From Suipraeoptans intestinalis (lineage in GTDB: Bacteria > Bacillota > Clostridia > Lachnospirales > Lachnospiraceae), in contig NZ_VULY01000018.1 of the NCBI RefSeq assembly GCF_009696485.1, positions 693,001 through 757,000 of the forward strand: a stretch of DNA of 64,000 bases, read 5' to 3'. The position numbers and the translations under genes were made by a program. Shown one piece after another: positions 32,670 to 41,073 of this stretch. Under the pieces are notes generated by a model. It had not been told where the DNA came from. It saw nothing but the letters and a program-made list of their open reading frames with translations, and searched no databases. Numbering within the stretch: the first letter of the stretch is position 1; the number at the start of each line of letters is the position of its first letter.

Positions 32670-33369
32670 ATAATTGTGTTTTCTCCTGCTCTGATAATTC
32701 CCGTATTTGCCCGCACTGCATCGTATCCAGAGTAATATTGACCACCCGTGTCCGGATCAGCCGCTCCACCCGGCATCCCAAAGCCTGGCACATCCTGCGG
32801 ATCTGCCGGTTCAGCCCCTGGGTCAGGATGATGGAAAATCGCTTCTCTCCCAGTTGTCTGACCCTGCACGGTCTTGTAAGCGCATCCAGCCCCTTTTCCC
32901 GATCCACCAGCCGAACGCCCGCCGCCATCTGTTTCAAAAATGCTTTTGTCACCGGCCGGTCGATCCAGACCTCGTACTCCTTTTCATGGCCATTCCGGCT
33001 GCGCATCATGCTCTGGATCAGCTCCCCGTCGTTGGTCATCAAAAGCAGTCCCTCCGACTCCTTGTCCAGTCGTCCTGCATAGGTGACTCTCTGTGGGTAA
33101 TTCACAAACCGTATGATGTTATTTTTTTCTCTTTTTTCTTCCGTACACACGATCCCCACAGGCTTGTAAACGGCAAGCACCACTTTCCCGGGGCTTTCTC
33201 CCACTTCTTTTCCGTCGATGCACACCGTCTGCCCCTCTTCTATCTGCATACCTAAAAAGGCTACACTTCCATCGACTGTAACCTTTTTCTCTGCGATCCA
33301 TCTGTCCGCCTCTCTTCTGGAGCAAACGCCTTTTTCATTTAAGTATTTGTTCAATCTTATCATTGTCAT
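32617..33369 (-). CDS. RsuA/RluB-family rRNA pseudouridine synthase
   Basis: 250 residues. N-terminal S4 RNA-binding domain (IRLNKYLNEKGVCSRREADR). The catalytic domain has VTYAGRLDKESEGLLLMTND, with GRLDxxxxGLLLLTNDG containing the catalytic Asp, and LTQGLNRQIRRMCQALG (motif III). It modifies a uridine in 16S or 23S rRNA; the exact site is not assignable. Start ATG 33,369 (or 33,363); no strong ribosome site is visible before either. It overlaps ligA. Confidence 0.93.
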   Translation of the reverse strand: MTMIRLNKYLNEKGVCSRREADRWIAEKKVTVDGSVAFLGMQIEEGQTVCIDGKEVGESPGKVVLAVYKPVGIVCTEEKREKNNIIRFVNYPQRVTYAGRLDKESEGLLLMTNDGELIQSMMRSRNGHEKEYEVWIDRPVTKAFLKQMAAGVRLVDREKGLDALTRPCRVRQLGEKRFSIILTQGLNRQIRRMCQALGCRVERLIRTRVVNITLDTMQCGQIRELSEQEKTQLYEQVKKSQNGRIDRNTK

Positions 33370-33546
33370 CGACCCGCGCCGCTTCGCCCGCACTTTTCTG
33401 CAGCCTGGCGCTGCCTGAATCTTCCTATTTATTCCATGTAATCTTATACCCTTTCCCCCTAAAAGTCAAACTTGTGTTATACTGGAAAAAGGATTTATTT
33501 CAGGCCGGAATCTTTCTTTTTCTGCCCGTGAAAAAAGGAGAATTTT

Positions 33547-34029
33547 ATGAACATTTTTACGCTGTCTTCCAAACTGTGCATGTCCCATCTTTTGCTGCGG
33601 GACACCTTTGATTCCTTTTCCTTTTTGGAGGGGGAGATCGTTACCTTTAACCGCTTTTCCATCGACGGTTTCCTCTGCCCGGATTTTTTTGACGAACCAC
33701 AGGAGCGCTCTCATTCCCTTTGGAAGGAGGTAAAAAGCTTCTGTCTGGAACTGATCCGCGGTAGCCGTCCTCCGGTGGAATTCCGCCTGGTGCTGGCTCT
33801 TTCTCCGGTGGATCTGGAACACTTCTTTTCTGCCTGCTCCCTTTCTTCCCGGGAACAGGAAAACCTGCAGGGACTGTATCTGAATTTTCATTTTAAGGAA
33901 CATGTCCTCACCTGTACCACCGGAGTGTCCACCCGCACCTTTTCTTTGGACAGATCCCTGGAAAGAGCTTGGGATTCCTATGCGGAATCCTTTTTAAAGA
34001 GCATCCCTCTGGAGTTAGAAAAAAACTGA
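33547..34029 (+). CDS. DUF5721 family protein
   Basis: 160 residues. It begins MNIFTLSSKLCMSHLLLRDT, with a conserved LEGEIVTFNRFSIDGFL and a C-terminal LYLNFHFKEHVLTCTTGVST. I recognise this as the DUF5721 family of Lachnospiraceae. No catalytic motif or membrane segment is visible; probably cytosolic. It is one of few plus-strand genes here, convergent with htpG and separated from it by a bidirectional terminator. A GGAG site (AAAAGGAGAATTTT) precedes the ATG. Confidence 0.75.
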   Translation: MNIFTLSSKLCMSHLLLRDTFDSFSFLEGEIVTFNRFSIDGFLCPDFFDEPQERSHSLWKEVKSFCLELIRGSRPPVEFRLVLALSPVDLEHFFSACSLSSREQENLQGLYLNFHFKEHVLTCTTGVSTRTFSLDRSLERAWDSYAESFLKSIPLELEKN

Positions 34030-34116
34030 ATCAGCGAAGGAGCAAACGTTTCCCGGTCGGTTGTCTCACGATTCCCTCCGGTGTAAATTTCAGATGCTCC
34101 CGCATCCCGCGCCTGC

Positions 34117-34188
34117 AAAATCCCCCTCTTCTTCTCCTGCCCGGTCTTTTAAAGACCTTTCCGGAAAAGAAAAGGGGGATTTTATTTT
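34117..34188. terminator. Bidirectional terminator between DUF5721 and htpG
   Basis: The outer stem AAAATCCCCCT / AGGGGGATTTT (11 bp) encloses an inner palindrome GGTCTTTTAAAGACC, with T-rich sequence on both sides (TATTTTTT on the plus strand, TTTTGC on the minus). It serves the two convergent genes. Confidence 0.8.
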
Positions 34189-34246
34189 TTGTCGTTTTGT
34201 GATTTCCCGAATGGGTTGCCTTCAATATCCCGAAAGCTTGTCTTTT

Positions 34247-36286
34247 TTACTGCGTCAAAAGCAGCAGGATCTCATTGCTTCTTTGCACGAAAGCAGTCAT
34301 TTCTTCCGGCGACAGCGGCTTATGTGCCATAGCCGCCAGGTCGTACAGCTGTCTGCAGATCAGCGCCGTGTGCTCTCCCTCTTCTTTGGACACATACTGC
34401 ACCAGCGGATGATTGGCGTTCAGGATCAGCGACCCCTCCTGGCCCATCCCCAGATCAGCCATCCCGTACATCTTCATCATCTCCTGCATACGGCGGCTTT
34501 GTTCGGACAGCACCATAACGGACGCTGTCTTTTCATCCTTCAGCCGTTCCACCTGTACGTCCAGCTGTTCTTTTCCCAGCTCCTTCCGGAAGATCTCTTT
34601 CAGCTTTTCAGACAGCTTTGCAAAGCTTTCTTTTTCGTCTTCTTCTATGGTTTCCTTGAAATCGCCTGCCACTTCCGCATCGATCCTCTGGAAAGACAGC
34701 CACGGAAATCTCTGTTCCAGCTGTGTTACAAAAGGCGTATCTATGTTGTGGCCAAAGAGGACGGCATCCTTTCCCTGGCTCTTAAACATCTGGATATACT
34801 GGCTCTGCTGGATCTCATCTGTCACATAGGAAATGGAAAATTTTTCTGTCTCCTCCCCTTCCTTGGGCTCCTCTGCTTCTTTTTCCAGTTTCTGCGGATC
34901 GCCTCCCAGTGCTTCCACCAGCTCCTTCAGTGTGAGATAGTTTCCTTCCAGATTTTTAAACAGGATAGCATCTTTCATCTTATCACTGAATTTTTCATCC
35001 TTCAGGCATCCAAACTTAATGAAGGGACTGATATTATCCCAGTACTTCTCATAGTCTTCTCGCTTGGTCTTACACATCCCCGTCAGCTTATCCGCTACCT
35101 TTTTAGTAATGTAGTCCGCGATCTTATTTACAAACCCGTCGTTTTGCAGAGCGCTTCTGGATACGTTCAAGGGCAGATCCGGACAGTCGATGACTCCCTT
35201 CAGGACTCTTAAAAATTCCGGGATCACTTCTTTGATATTGTCCGCGATAAACACCTGGTTGTTGTACAGCTTGATCATCCCTTCGATGGAATCATACTCT
35301 GTGTTGATCCTCGGGAAATAGAGGATCCCTTTCAGGTTAAAGGGATAATCCATGTTCAGATGGATATGGAACAGCGGCTCTTTGTAGTCCAAAAAGACCT
35401 TCCTGTAGAAGTTCAGATAGTCTTCTTCGCTGCATTCATTGGGGTGTTTTCCCCACAAGGGAGCCGTATCACTCAGGGAAACCGGTCTTTTTACGATCTT
35501 TACCTGATTTTTTGCCGGTGACACTTCCACCAGCTTCTTTTCTCCGTTCTCGTCCTCCTGCTCCTCTGTCTTGGCTTCCTCCTGTATCCGTTCGATGACG
35601 GTGTCTGTTTCTTTTTCTTCCTCCGCATCGATCACTTCGTATTCCGGATCCGCCCCTTCTTTTTCCAGGAAGATCTCTACCGGCATGAAGGAACAGTATT
35701 TTTCGATCACTTCCCGCATACGGTATTCGTTGGCAAATTCCAGGCTGTCTTCATTCAGGTACAGTGTGATCTGCGTCCCGGTCTCTTCTCTGGTACCTTC
35801 TCCCATTTCATACTCGGTACCGCTGGTGCTTTTCCAAAGAACCGGTGTCGCATTTTCCCGATAGGAACGGGTATGGATCTCCACCTCGTCCGCTACCATA
35901 AATGCCGAATAAAAGCCCAGGCCAAAGTGGCCGATCATGTCATCCTCTGTCGTCTTGTCCTTGTATTTTTCCAAAAACTCTGTTGCTCCGGAAAAAGCGA
36001 TCTGGGTAATGTATTCCTCCACCTCTTCCGCCGTCATGCCAAGTCCGTTATCCAGAAATTTCAGCGTCTTATTCTCCGGGCTTACCAGGACCTTGATCTT
36101 CGGACGATAATCGTCCGCCAGCCGGTATTCCCCCATCATGTCCAGCTTCTTCAGCTTGGTGATGGCGTCACAGCCGTTGGAGATCAGCTCTCTTACAAAA
36201 ATATCATGGTCAGAATATACCCATTTCTTAATAATAGGGAAAATATTCTCACTGCTGATGGACAGGTTTCCTTTTTTTATTGTCAT
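34247..36286 (-). CDS. htpG: Molecular chaperone HtpG (Hsp90)
   Basis: 679 residues from ATG at 36,286 (AGAGGAG site 8 bases upstream). GHKL ATPase N-terminus: KWVYSDHDIFVRELISNGCD (catalytic Glu and Asn), LKFLDNGLGMTAEEV and IGHFGLGFYSAFMVAD. The middle domain has YFPRINTEYDSIEGMIKLY and NVSRSALQND. The C-terminal dimerization region ends NANHPLVQYVS plus a short tail. It has an acidic insertion near 215-250, longer than in E. coli HtpG. Heat-shock control by HrcA is likely from the CIRCE element upstream. Confidence 0.96.
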   Translation of the reverse strand: MTIKKGNLSISSENIFPIIKKWVYSDHDIFVRELISNGCDAITKLKKLDMMGEYRLADDYRPKIKVLVSPENKTLKFLDNGLGMTAEEVEEYITQIAFSGATEFLEKYKDKTTEDDMIGHFGLGFYSAFMVADEVEIHTRSYRENATPVLWKSTSGTEYEMGEGTREETGTQITLYLNEDSLEFANEYRMREVIEKYCSFMPVEIFLEKEGADPEYEVIDAEEEKETDTVIERIQEEAKTEEQEDENGEKKLVEVSPAKNQVKIVKRPVSLSDTAPLWGKHPNECSEEDYLNFYRKVFLDYKEPLFHIHLNMDYPFNLKGILYFPRINTEYDSIEGMIKLYNNQVFIADNIKEVIPEFLRVLKGVIDCPDLPLNVSRSALQNDGFVNKIADYITKKVADKLTGMCKTKREDYEKYWDNISPFIKFGCLKDEKFSDKMKDAILFKNLEGNYLTLKELVEALGGDPQKLEKEAEEPKEGEETEKFSISYVTDEIQQSQYIQMFKSQGKDAVLFGHNIDTPFVTQLEQRFPWLSFQRIDAEVAGDFKETIEEDEKESFAKLSEKLKEIFRKELGKEQLDVQVERLKDEKTASVMVLSEQSRRMQEMMKMYGMADLGMGQEGSLILNANHPLVQYVSKEEGEHTALICRQLYDLAAMAHKPLSPEEMTAFVQRSNEILLLLTQ

Positions 36287-36317
36287 AAAATCACTCCTCT
36301 TTTTTAGTCTCACCTGT

Positions 36318-36346
36318 ATGATAATACACTCATTTTTAAAAGTCAA
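36318..36346 (-). promoter_or_regulatory. Promoter of htpG
   Basis: Minus-strand TTGACT (36,341-36,346), a 17-base spacer and TATCAT (36,318-36,323) make a good vegetative promoter about 30 bases before the htpG start. The -35 box is 7 bases downstream of the CIRCE inverted repeat. Confidence 0.75.
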
Positions 36347-36353
36347 CCAAAAA

Positions 36354-36380
36354 TCAGCACTCACCTCGCCAGAGTGCTGA
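36354..36380. promoter_or_regulatory. CIRCE element (HrcA operator) upstream of htpG
   Basis: TCAGCACTC-N9-GAGTGCTGA matches the CIRCE consensus TTAGCACTC-N9-GAGTGCTAA with one symmetric change per arm and the exact 9-base spacer. HrcA bound here would repress htpG until heat shock. The repeat lies just upstream of the -35 box rather than overlapping the transcript start. Confidence 0.85.
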
Positions 36381-36454
36381 TTTTTCTTTTTAGTTCGGAT
36401 CCTTTATGGCTTTCCTTCTCTTCTTTTTGTTTCCTCTTTGGAGCTTCTGTTCCT

Positions 36455-38866
36455 CTATTCCACACTTTTCAGAGATTCCACCATGTTGATCTGTTTCAGC
36501 TTCCAGTACATGACCAGGTTCACCAGCAGTGAAAATAAGATAGTCAGCAAAAAGCTGTACAAATAGCTGCTGGGCTGGATCAATCTGCCAAACATGGCGT
36601 CATCTGTTTCCACGGTCCGGATCATAAACTGGTGCAGAACCGTTCCCACTCCTGCTCCGAATGCCGTTCCAAACAGCGTCAGGATCACATTCTCCCGATA
36701 GACATAAGCGGACACCTCCCGGTCATAAAAGCCCAGAACCTTTAATGTTGCCAGCTCTCTCTGTCTTTCTGTAATATTAATGGTATTCAGGTTGTACAGG
36801 ACGACAAAGCTTAAGGCCCCTGCCGCCATGATCAGTACGCCCATCACCAGATTCAGACTGCCGATCATATCCTGGAGTCTTTCTTCCACTGCATTCATAT
36901 AGGAGATCCCCTGCACCTGTTGGTTTTTCAGCCAGGCTTCCCCCAGCTTTGTAATCTGACTTTCCGAGACGGAATCTTTTACAGTAAACAGGATGCTGTT
37001 GTAAACCGGCGCCTCTTTGTACAGTTCTTGATAGGTCGCTTCATCCATATAAAGAAAATGCCCCATGTAATTTTCCGCAATCCTCTCGATCTTCAGCCGC
37101 TTATCCGCATGCTTCTGATCTTTAAGCAGCAGTGTTTTATCCTTTTCCCACTTCAGCAGCGCCGACGCCTTCTCCGTCAGAACCGCCCCTTTCCCGAGAT
37201 CATAGGATCGTTTCGTTTTCCTGTTTCGCAGGGAAAAGGCATTCCGGTACTGCTCCTTTGGCAGCACCATCAGATAGGTTTCCACCTGCTTTCCGGACAG
37301 CTTCAGAGTCACCTTGCGGACAGAAGCCTCAAAACAGGACTTCACTTCCTTTTCCTGTTTCATTTTTTCCAGAAATGCCTCTCTGTCTTCTGCTGAGGTA
37401 TTTTCCGCAAAATACAGGCTTCCGTCGTAGGTCTGCAGTTCTTCGTACTGCACATCTGCTACCTCTACAATAGAATCCCGCAGCCCAAAGCCCACCAGCA
37501 TCAACCCCATACAGCCGCCGATCCCTGCCACCGTCATAAAAAACCGTTTTTTATACCGAAACAGATTTCGGACCGTAGACTTCCATGTAAAATTCATATG
37601 CGACCACAGGATCCGGATCCGTTCCAGAAAGATCCTGGTTCCATTTTTCGGTGCTTCCGGCCGCATCAACTGCGCCGGCTGCTCCCGCAGCTCCTTGTGA
37701 CAGGCCAGGGCCGTTGCCCCCAACGTACAGACAAGCGCCGTTCCCGCTGCAAGAATCCCGTATCCCCAGTGGTACGGTACCAGGATCTTCTCCATCTGCG
37801 GGTAAAGAATCCTGTAAGAATAGATGATGATATATGGGAAAAATTTTTCGCCTACCAGAACGCCCAGTACGCTTCCGGTCACTGTGGCGCACAGGGCATA
37901 CCCCCAGTACTTGGCAGAAATCTGAAATTCCCCGTATCCAAGCGCCTTCATGGTTCCGATGGAGATCCTCTGTTCCTCCACCATACGGGTCATCCCCGTC
38001 AGACTGATCAGTGCGGCCACCAGAAAGAAAATCGCGGGGAACACCTGACCGATGGCCCCCATTCTCCGGGCGTTGTCCCCAAATCCGTCATACTCCGGAA
38101 GGGAGGTGCGATCTTGTACATACCACGTTCCTTCCTTTTGTTCCACCTGCTCCTTGATCTTCGTTTTCACTGCCGCCACCAGCTTCTGATAGCCTTTTGT
38201 ATACGCCACTTCTTCCCTGGCCCGGTCCACTTCCACATACGCCTGCGTGTAGGATGACAATGCAAAGGTTTCTTCCGGAACCAGGAGAAAACCGTCTAGA
38301 CTGCCGGAGCCGATCCCCGTGCTGCCCCTTTCTGCGGAAATATAGCAGGGGCTGCTTCCGATTCCCGTTATCGTCACTTCCGTTTCTTTCAGCATCGTCT
38401 CCAAAGGGAGCTGACTGCCGGATTCCAGTTGTATCTTATCTCCGATCCGGTATCCCAGCTTCGCATCTGCCAGACATTCCCACCGGTTTTCAGGAAGACG
38501 TCCTGTTGTTACCTCCGGCCTGTTGAATACGTCATTTAGCGCCGTTACCCGGACGGTTAGCTGCTCTTTTCCTTTTTTGCTAAGAAAATCAGCGCTGTAG
38601 CCGCCTTTTGCCTGCTTCACTCCCCGGATCTTTTCTATTTCTCCTATCAGATCCCCGGAAATCCCTTCCGGATGAACGATCTCCAGATCCATCAGATTCC
38701 GGGCATCAAAATAAGCGTCGCCGGTGATCTGCATGGAAGGCTTCGCCGAACGCAGTCCGGAAAAGAAGGCCACTCCCAGCGCCACGATAAACAAAATAGA
38801 CAAAAACCGCCCTCTGCTTTTATACAGTTCTCTGAAAAAATCTTTTCTTGTTGCCAGACGTTTCAT
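36455..38866 (-). CDS. ABC transporter permease (FtsX/MacB-like, large)
   Basis: 803 residues. One N-terminal membrane segment (residues 18-36, FLSILFIVALGVAFFSGL), a large extracellular MacB-like periplasmic domain, then a first FtsX core (about 265-390), a second extracellular domain, and a final FtsX core (about 680-795). This double-FtsX layout is typical of Firmicutes permeases of unknown substrate, partnered by a single ATPase. The start lies 10 bases after the ATPase gene stop. Likely an envelope-stress or export transporter. Confidence 0.88.
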   Translation of the reverse strand: MKRLATRKDFFRELYKSRGRFLSILFIVALGVAFFSGLRSAKPSMQITGDAYFDARNLMDLEIVHPEGISGDLIGEIEKIRGVKQAKGGYSADFLSKKGKEQLTVRVTALNDVFNRPEVTTGRLPENRWECLADAKLGYRIGDKIQLESGSQLPLETMLKETEVTITGIGSSPCYISAERGSTGIGSGSLDGFLLVPEETFALSSYTQAYVEVDRAREEVAYTKGYQKLVAAVKTKIKEQVEQKEGTWYVQDRTSLPEYDGFGDNARRMGAIGQVFPAIFFLVAALISLTGMTRMVEEQRISIGTMKALGYGEFQISAKYWGYALCATVTGSVLGVLVGEKFFPYIIIYSYRILYPQMEKILVPYHWGYGILAAGTALVCTLGATALACHKELREQPAQLMRPEAPKNGTRIFLERIRILWSHMNFTWKSTVRNLFRYKKRFFMTVAGIGGCMGLMLVGFGLRDSIVEVADVQYEELQTYDGSLYFAENTSAEDREAFLEKMKQEKEVKSCFEASVRKVTLKLSGKQVETYLMVLPKEQYRNAFSLRNRKTKRSYDLGKGAVLTEKASALLKWEKDKTLLLKDQKHADKRLKIERIAENYMGHFLYMDEATYQELYKEAPVYNSILFTVKDSVSESQITKLGEAWLKNQQVQGISYMNAVEERLQDMIGSLNLVMGVLIMAAGALSFVVLYNLNTINITERQRELATLKVLGFYDREVSAYVYRENVILTLFGTAFGAGVGTVLHQFMIRTVETDDAMFGRLIQPSSYLYSFLLTILFSLLVNLVMYWKLKQINMVESLKSVE

Positions 38867-38875
38867 ATCCTTCCC

Positions 38876-39580
38876 CTACCACTCAATGTCCTCCACCGAA
38901 ATAGGAGCGGAGTTTTTCTGAACGGAAGCCACCTTTCCGTTTTTTACCTGGATCACCCTGTCTGCCATAGGTGCGATAGCAAGATTGTGGGTAATCAGCA
39001 CCACCGTCATATTTTTTTGCCTGCAGGTGTCCTGCAGCAGCTTCAATATGGCCTTTCCTGTGTGATAGTCCAGCGCTCCTGTAGGTTCATCACACAGGAG
39101 AAGCTTGGGATTTTTGGCCAGCGCCCTGGCGATGGATACCCTCTGCTGCTCTCCCCCGGAAAGCTGTGCCGGAAAATTGTCCTTTCTATCCTTCAGTCCC
39201 ACTTCCTCCAGCACAAGGTCCGCATCCATCGGGTCCTTACAGATCTGCAGCGCCAGTTCCACATTTTCTTTGGCCGTCAGATTTGGGATCAGATTGTAGA
39301 ACTGAAAGACAAAGCCGATTTCTTCCCTGCGGTAAAAGATCAGCTCTTTTGGCGTGCAAAGAGCAATATCCCTTCCATCCACCAGCACGCTTCCGGAAGT
39401 CGCAGTATCCATGCCGCCCAAAATATTCAGCACCGTCGTCTTTCCCGCTCCGCTGGGTCCCACGATCACGGCAAACTCTCCCTGATCGATCTGAAAATCG
39501 ATCCCGTCGGCAGCGGCGATCTCGATCTCTCCCATGTGGTATATCTTTTTTACCTGCTTCAGTTCTACAAATCCGTTCAT
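38876..39580 (-). CDS. ABC transporter ATP-binding protein (LolD/MacB type)
   Basis: 234 residues. Walker [16 protein letters not shown]-loop [13 protein letters not shown], signature [17 protein letters not shown], Walker [13 protein letters not shown] and H-loop ITHNLAI. This LolD-like class pairs with FtsX-type permeases, matching the gene that follows. A ribosome site precedes the ATG, and a PurF-like gene ends 10 bases upstream. Confidence 0.93.
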   Translation of the reverse strand: MNGFVELKQVKKIYHMGEIEIAAADGIDFQIDQGEFAVIVGPSGAGKTTVLNILGGMDTATSGSVLVDGRDIALCTPKELIFYRREEIGFVFQFYNLIPNLTAKENVELALQICKDPMDADLVLEEVGLKDRKDNFPAQLSGGEQQRVSIARALAKNPKLLLCDEPTGALDYHTGKAILKLLQDTCRQKNMTVVLITHNLAIAPMADRVIQVKNGKVASVQKNSAPISVEDIEW

Positions 39581-39590
39581 TCTCTTCCCT

Positions 39591-41003
39591 CTACTCTTTT
39601 CCGTTAAAACAGTAGGTACACAGCTTGCAGGCAGGAAGACCGATGGATTCTACCAGATCATCCAGCCTGTGGTATCTTAATGTGGTAAAATTCTGCTGCT
39701 TTCGTATTTCCTCGATCATCTGCTCATAGCGGCAGCTGCCCGGCTTTGCGTACTCTTCCAACACCTCCGGCGAGCATTCTCCTCCTTCTTTTTCCAGGAT
39801 CACCCTCCTGGTGATAAGATCCATCTCTGATTTGGATCTGGAAAAATTCAGATATTTGCAGCCGTACAGCAGCGGAGGACAGGCCGGTCTTACGTGTACC
39901 TCCTTTGCTCCGCTTCTGTAAAGAAACTCTGTCGTTTCCCGAAGCTGAGTTCCCCTTACAATGGAATCGTCGATCAGCAGCAGCTTTTTGTGCTCGATCA
40001 GTGCCTGTACCGGGATCAGTTTCATACGGGCGATGAGATTTCTCTGGTTTTGAGTAGTCGGCATGAAAGAGCGCGGCCAGGTAGGGGTGTATTTGATGAA
40101 GGGCCTTGCGTAGGGAATGCCCGCTTCATTGGAATATCCGATCGCATGTGCCACTCCCGAATCCGGCACGCCCGCGATCACATCAGGCTCCACCTGATTC
40201 CCGTCCCGCTTTGCCAGCATGCTTCCACATTTGTAACGCATTTCTTCTACATTGATCCCTTCATAGGAAGAGGTGGGATACCCATAATACACCCAGAGGA
40301 AGGAGCAGATCTTCATTTCTTCCGAAGGCTCTCCCACCGTTTCCACGCCCTCCGGCGTGATAAAGGCGATCTCCGCCGGCTTCAGCTCTTTGTAGTCCCG
40401 GTATCCCAGATTGATGTAGGCGAAGCTTTCAAAAGAAACACAGTAGGCGTCTTCCTTACAGCCGATCACCAAAGGCGTTCTTCCTTTTTTATCCCTCGCC
40501 GCATAGAGTCCTTTTTCCGTCATGACCAGCATCGTCATGGATCCGTCTATCACATCCTGCGCATAGCGGATCCCCTCCGCAATACTGGCCTGCTTGCAGA
40601 TAAGAGAAGCTACCAGTTCTGTGGCATTTACCTGCCCTGTACTCATTTCCTGAAAATGGGTGTGCCCCTGGCTGTAGGTCATATCCAGCAGTTCTTCCGT
40701 GTTGTTGATCTTTCCTACCGTCGTGATGGCAAAGCTTCCCAGGTGGGAACGGATCAGCAGAGGCTGCGGCTCAAAATCCGAAATACAGCCGATCCCCAGA
40801 TTTCCCTGCATTTCCCCTACATCTTTGTCAAACTTTGTCCGAAAGGGGGAATTCTCTATGTTGTGGATCGCTCTTTCAAATCCCTGTTTCCCAAACGTTG
40901 CCATCCCGCCTCTTCTGGTTCCCAGGTGAGAATGATAGTCTACTCCGTAAAACAATTCCAACACACAATCCTTTTTTGAAGCTACTCCAAAAAAACCGCC
41001 CAT
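39591..41003 (-). CDS. Amidophosphoribosyltransferase-like protein lacking the N-terminal Cys
   Basis: 470 residues with the PurF fold: N-terminal glutaminase-like (Ntn) domain with HLGTRRGGMATFG and GCISDFEPQPL, and a C-terminal phosphoribosyltransferase with the PRPP loop LLLIDDSIVRGTQ. The C-terminal CKLCTYCFNG, with other cysteines, resembles the Fe-S ligands of B. subtilis-type PurF. The protein begins MGGFFGVA where PurF has (M)CGI/VFG, so the nucleophilic Cys is Gly. It cannot use glutamine in the normal way and may be ammonia-dependent, or serve another role. No other purine genes are adjacent. Confidence 0.87.
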   Translation of the reverse strand: MGGFFGVASKKDCVLELFYGVDYHSHLGTRRGGMATFGKQGFERAIHNIENSPFRTKFDKDVGEMQGNLGIGCISDFEPQPLLIRSHLGSFAITTVGKINNTEELLDMTYSQGHTHFQEMSTGQVNATELVASLICKQASIAEGIRYAQDVIDGSMTMLVMTEKGLYAARDKKGRTPLVIGCKEDAYCVSFESFAYINLGYRDYKELKPAEIAFITPEGVETVGEPSEEMKICSFLWVYYGYPTSSYEGINVEEMRYKCGSMLAKRDGNQVEPDVIAGVPDSGVAHAIGYSNEAGIPYARPFIKYTPTWPRSFMPTTQNQRNLIARMKLIPVQALIEHKKLLLIDDSIVRGTQLRETTEFLYRSGAKEVHVRPACPPLLYGCKYLNFSRSKSEMDLITRRVILEKEGGECSPEVLEEYAKPGSCRYEQMIEEIRKQQNFTTLRYHRLDDLVESIGLPACKLCTYCFNGKE

Positions 41004-41073
41004 TTTGTTCTCCTTTTCCTCGTCTTATTCTGTTGTTTCTTTCCCGATTTTATCACAAACACCAAAGCGGTGT

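Noticed and set aside
36351-36385. Simple terminator of the upstream ABC permease
   Set aside because: The inverted repeat has the exact CIRCE half-sites and 9-base spacer. It may also slow transcription, but the operator reading explains the sequence better.
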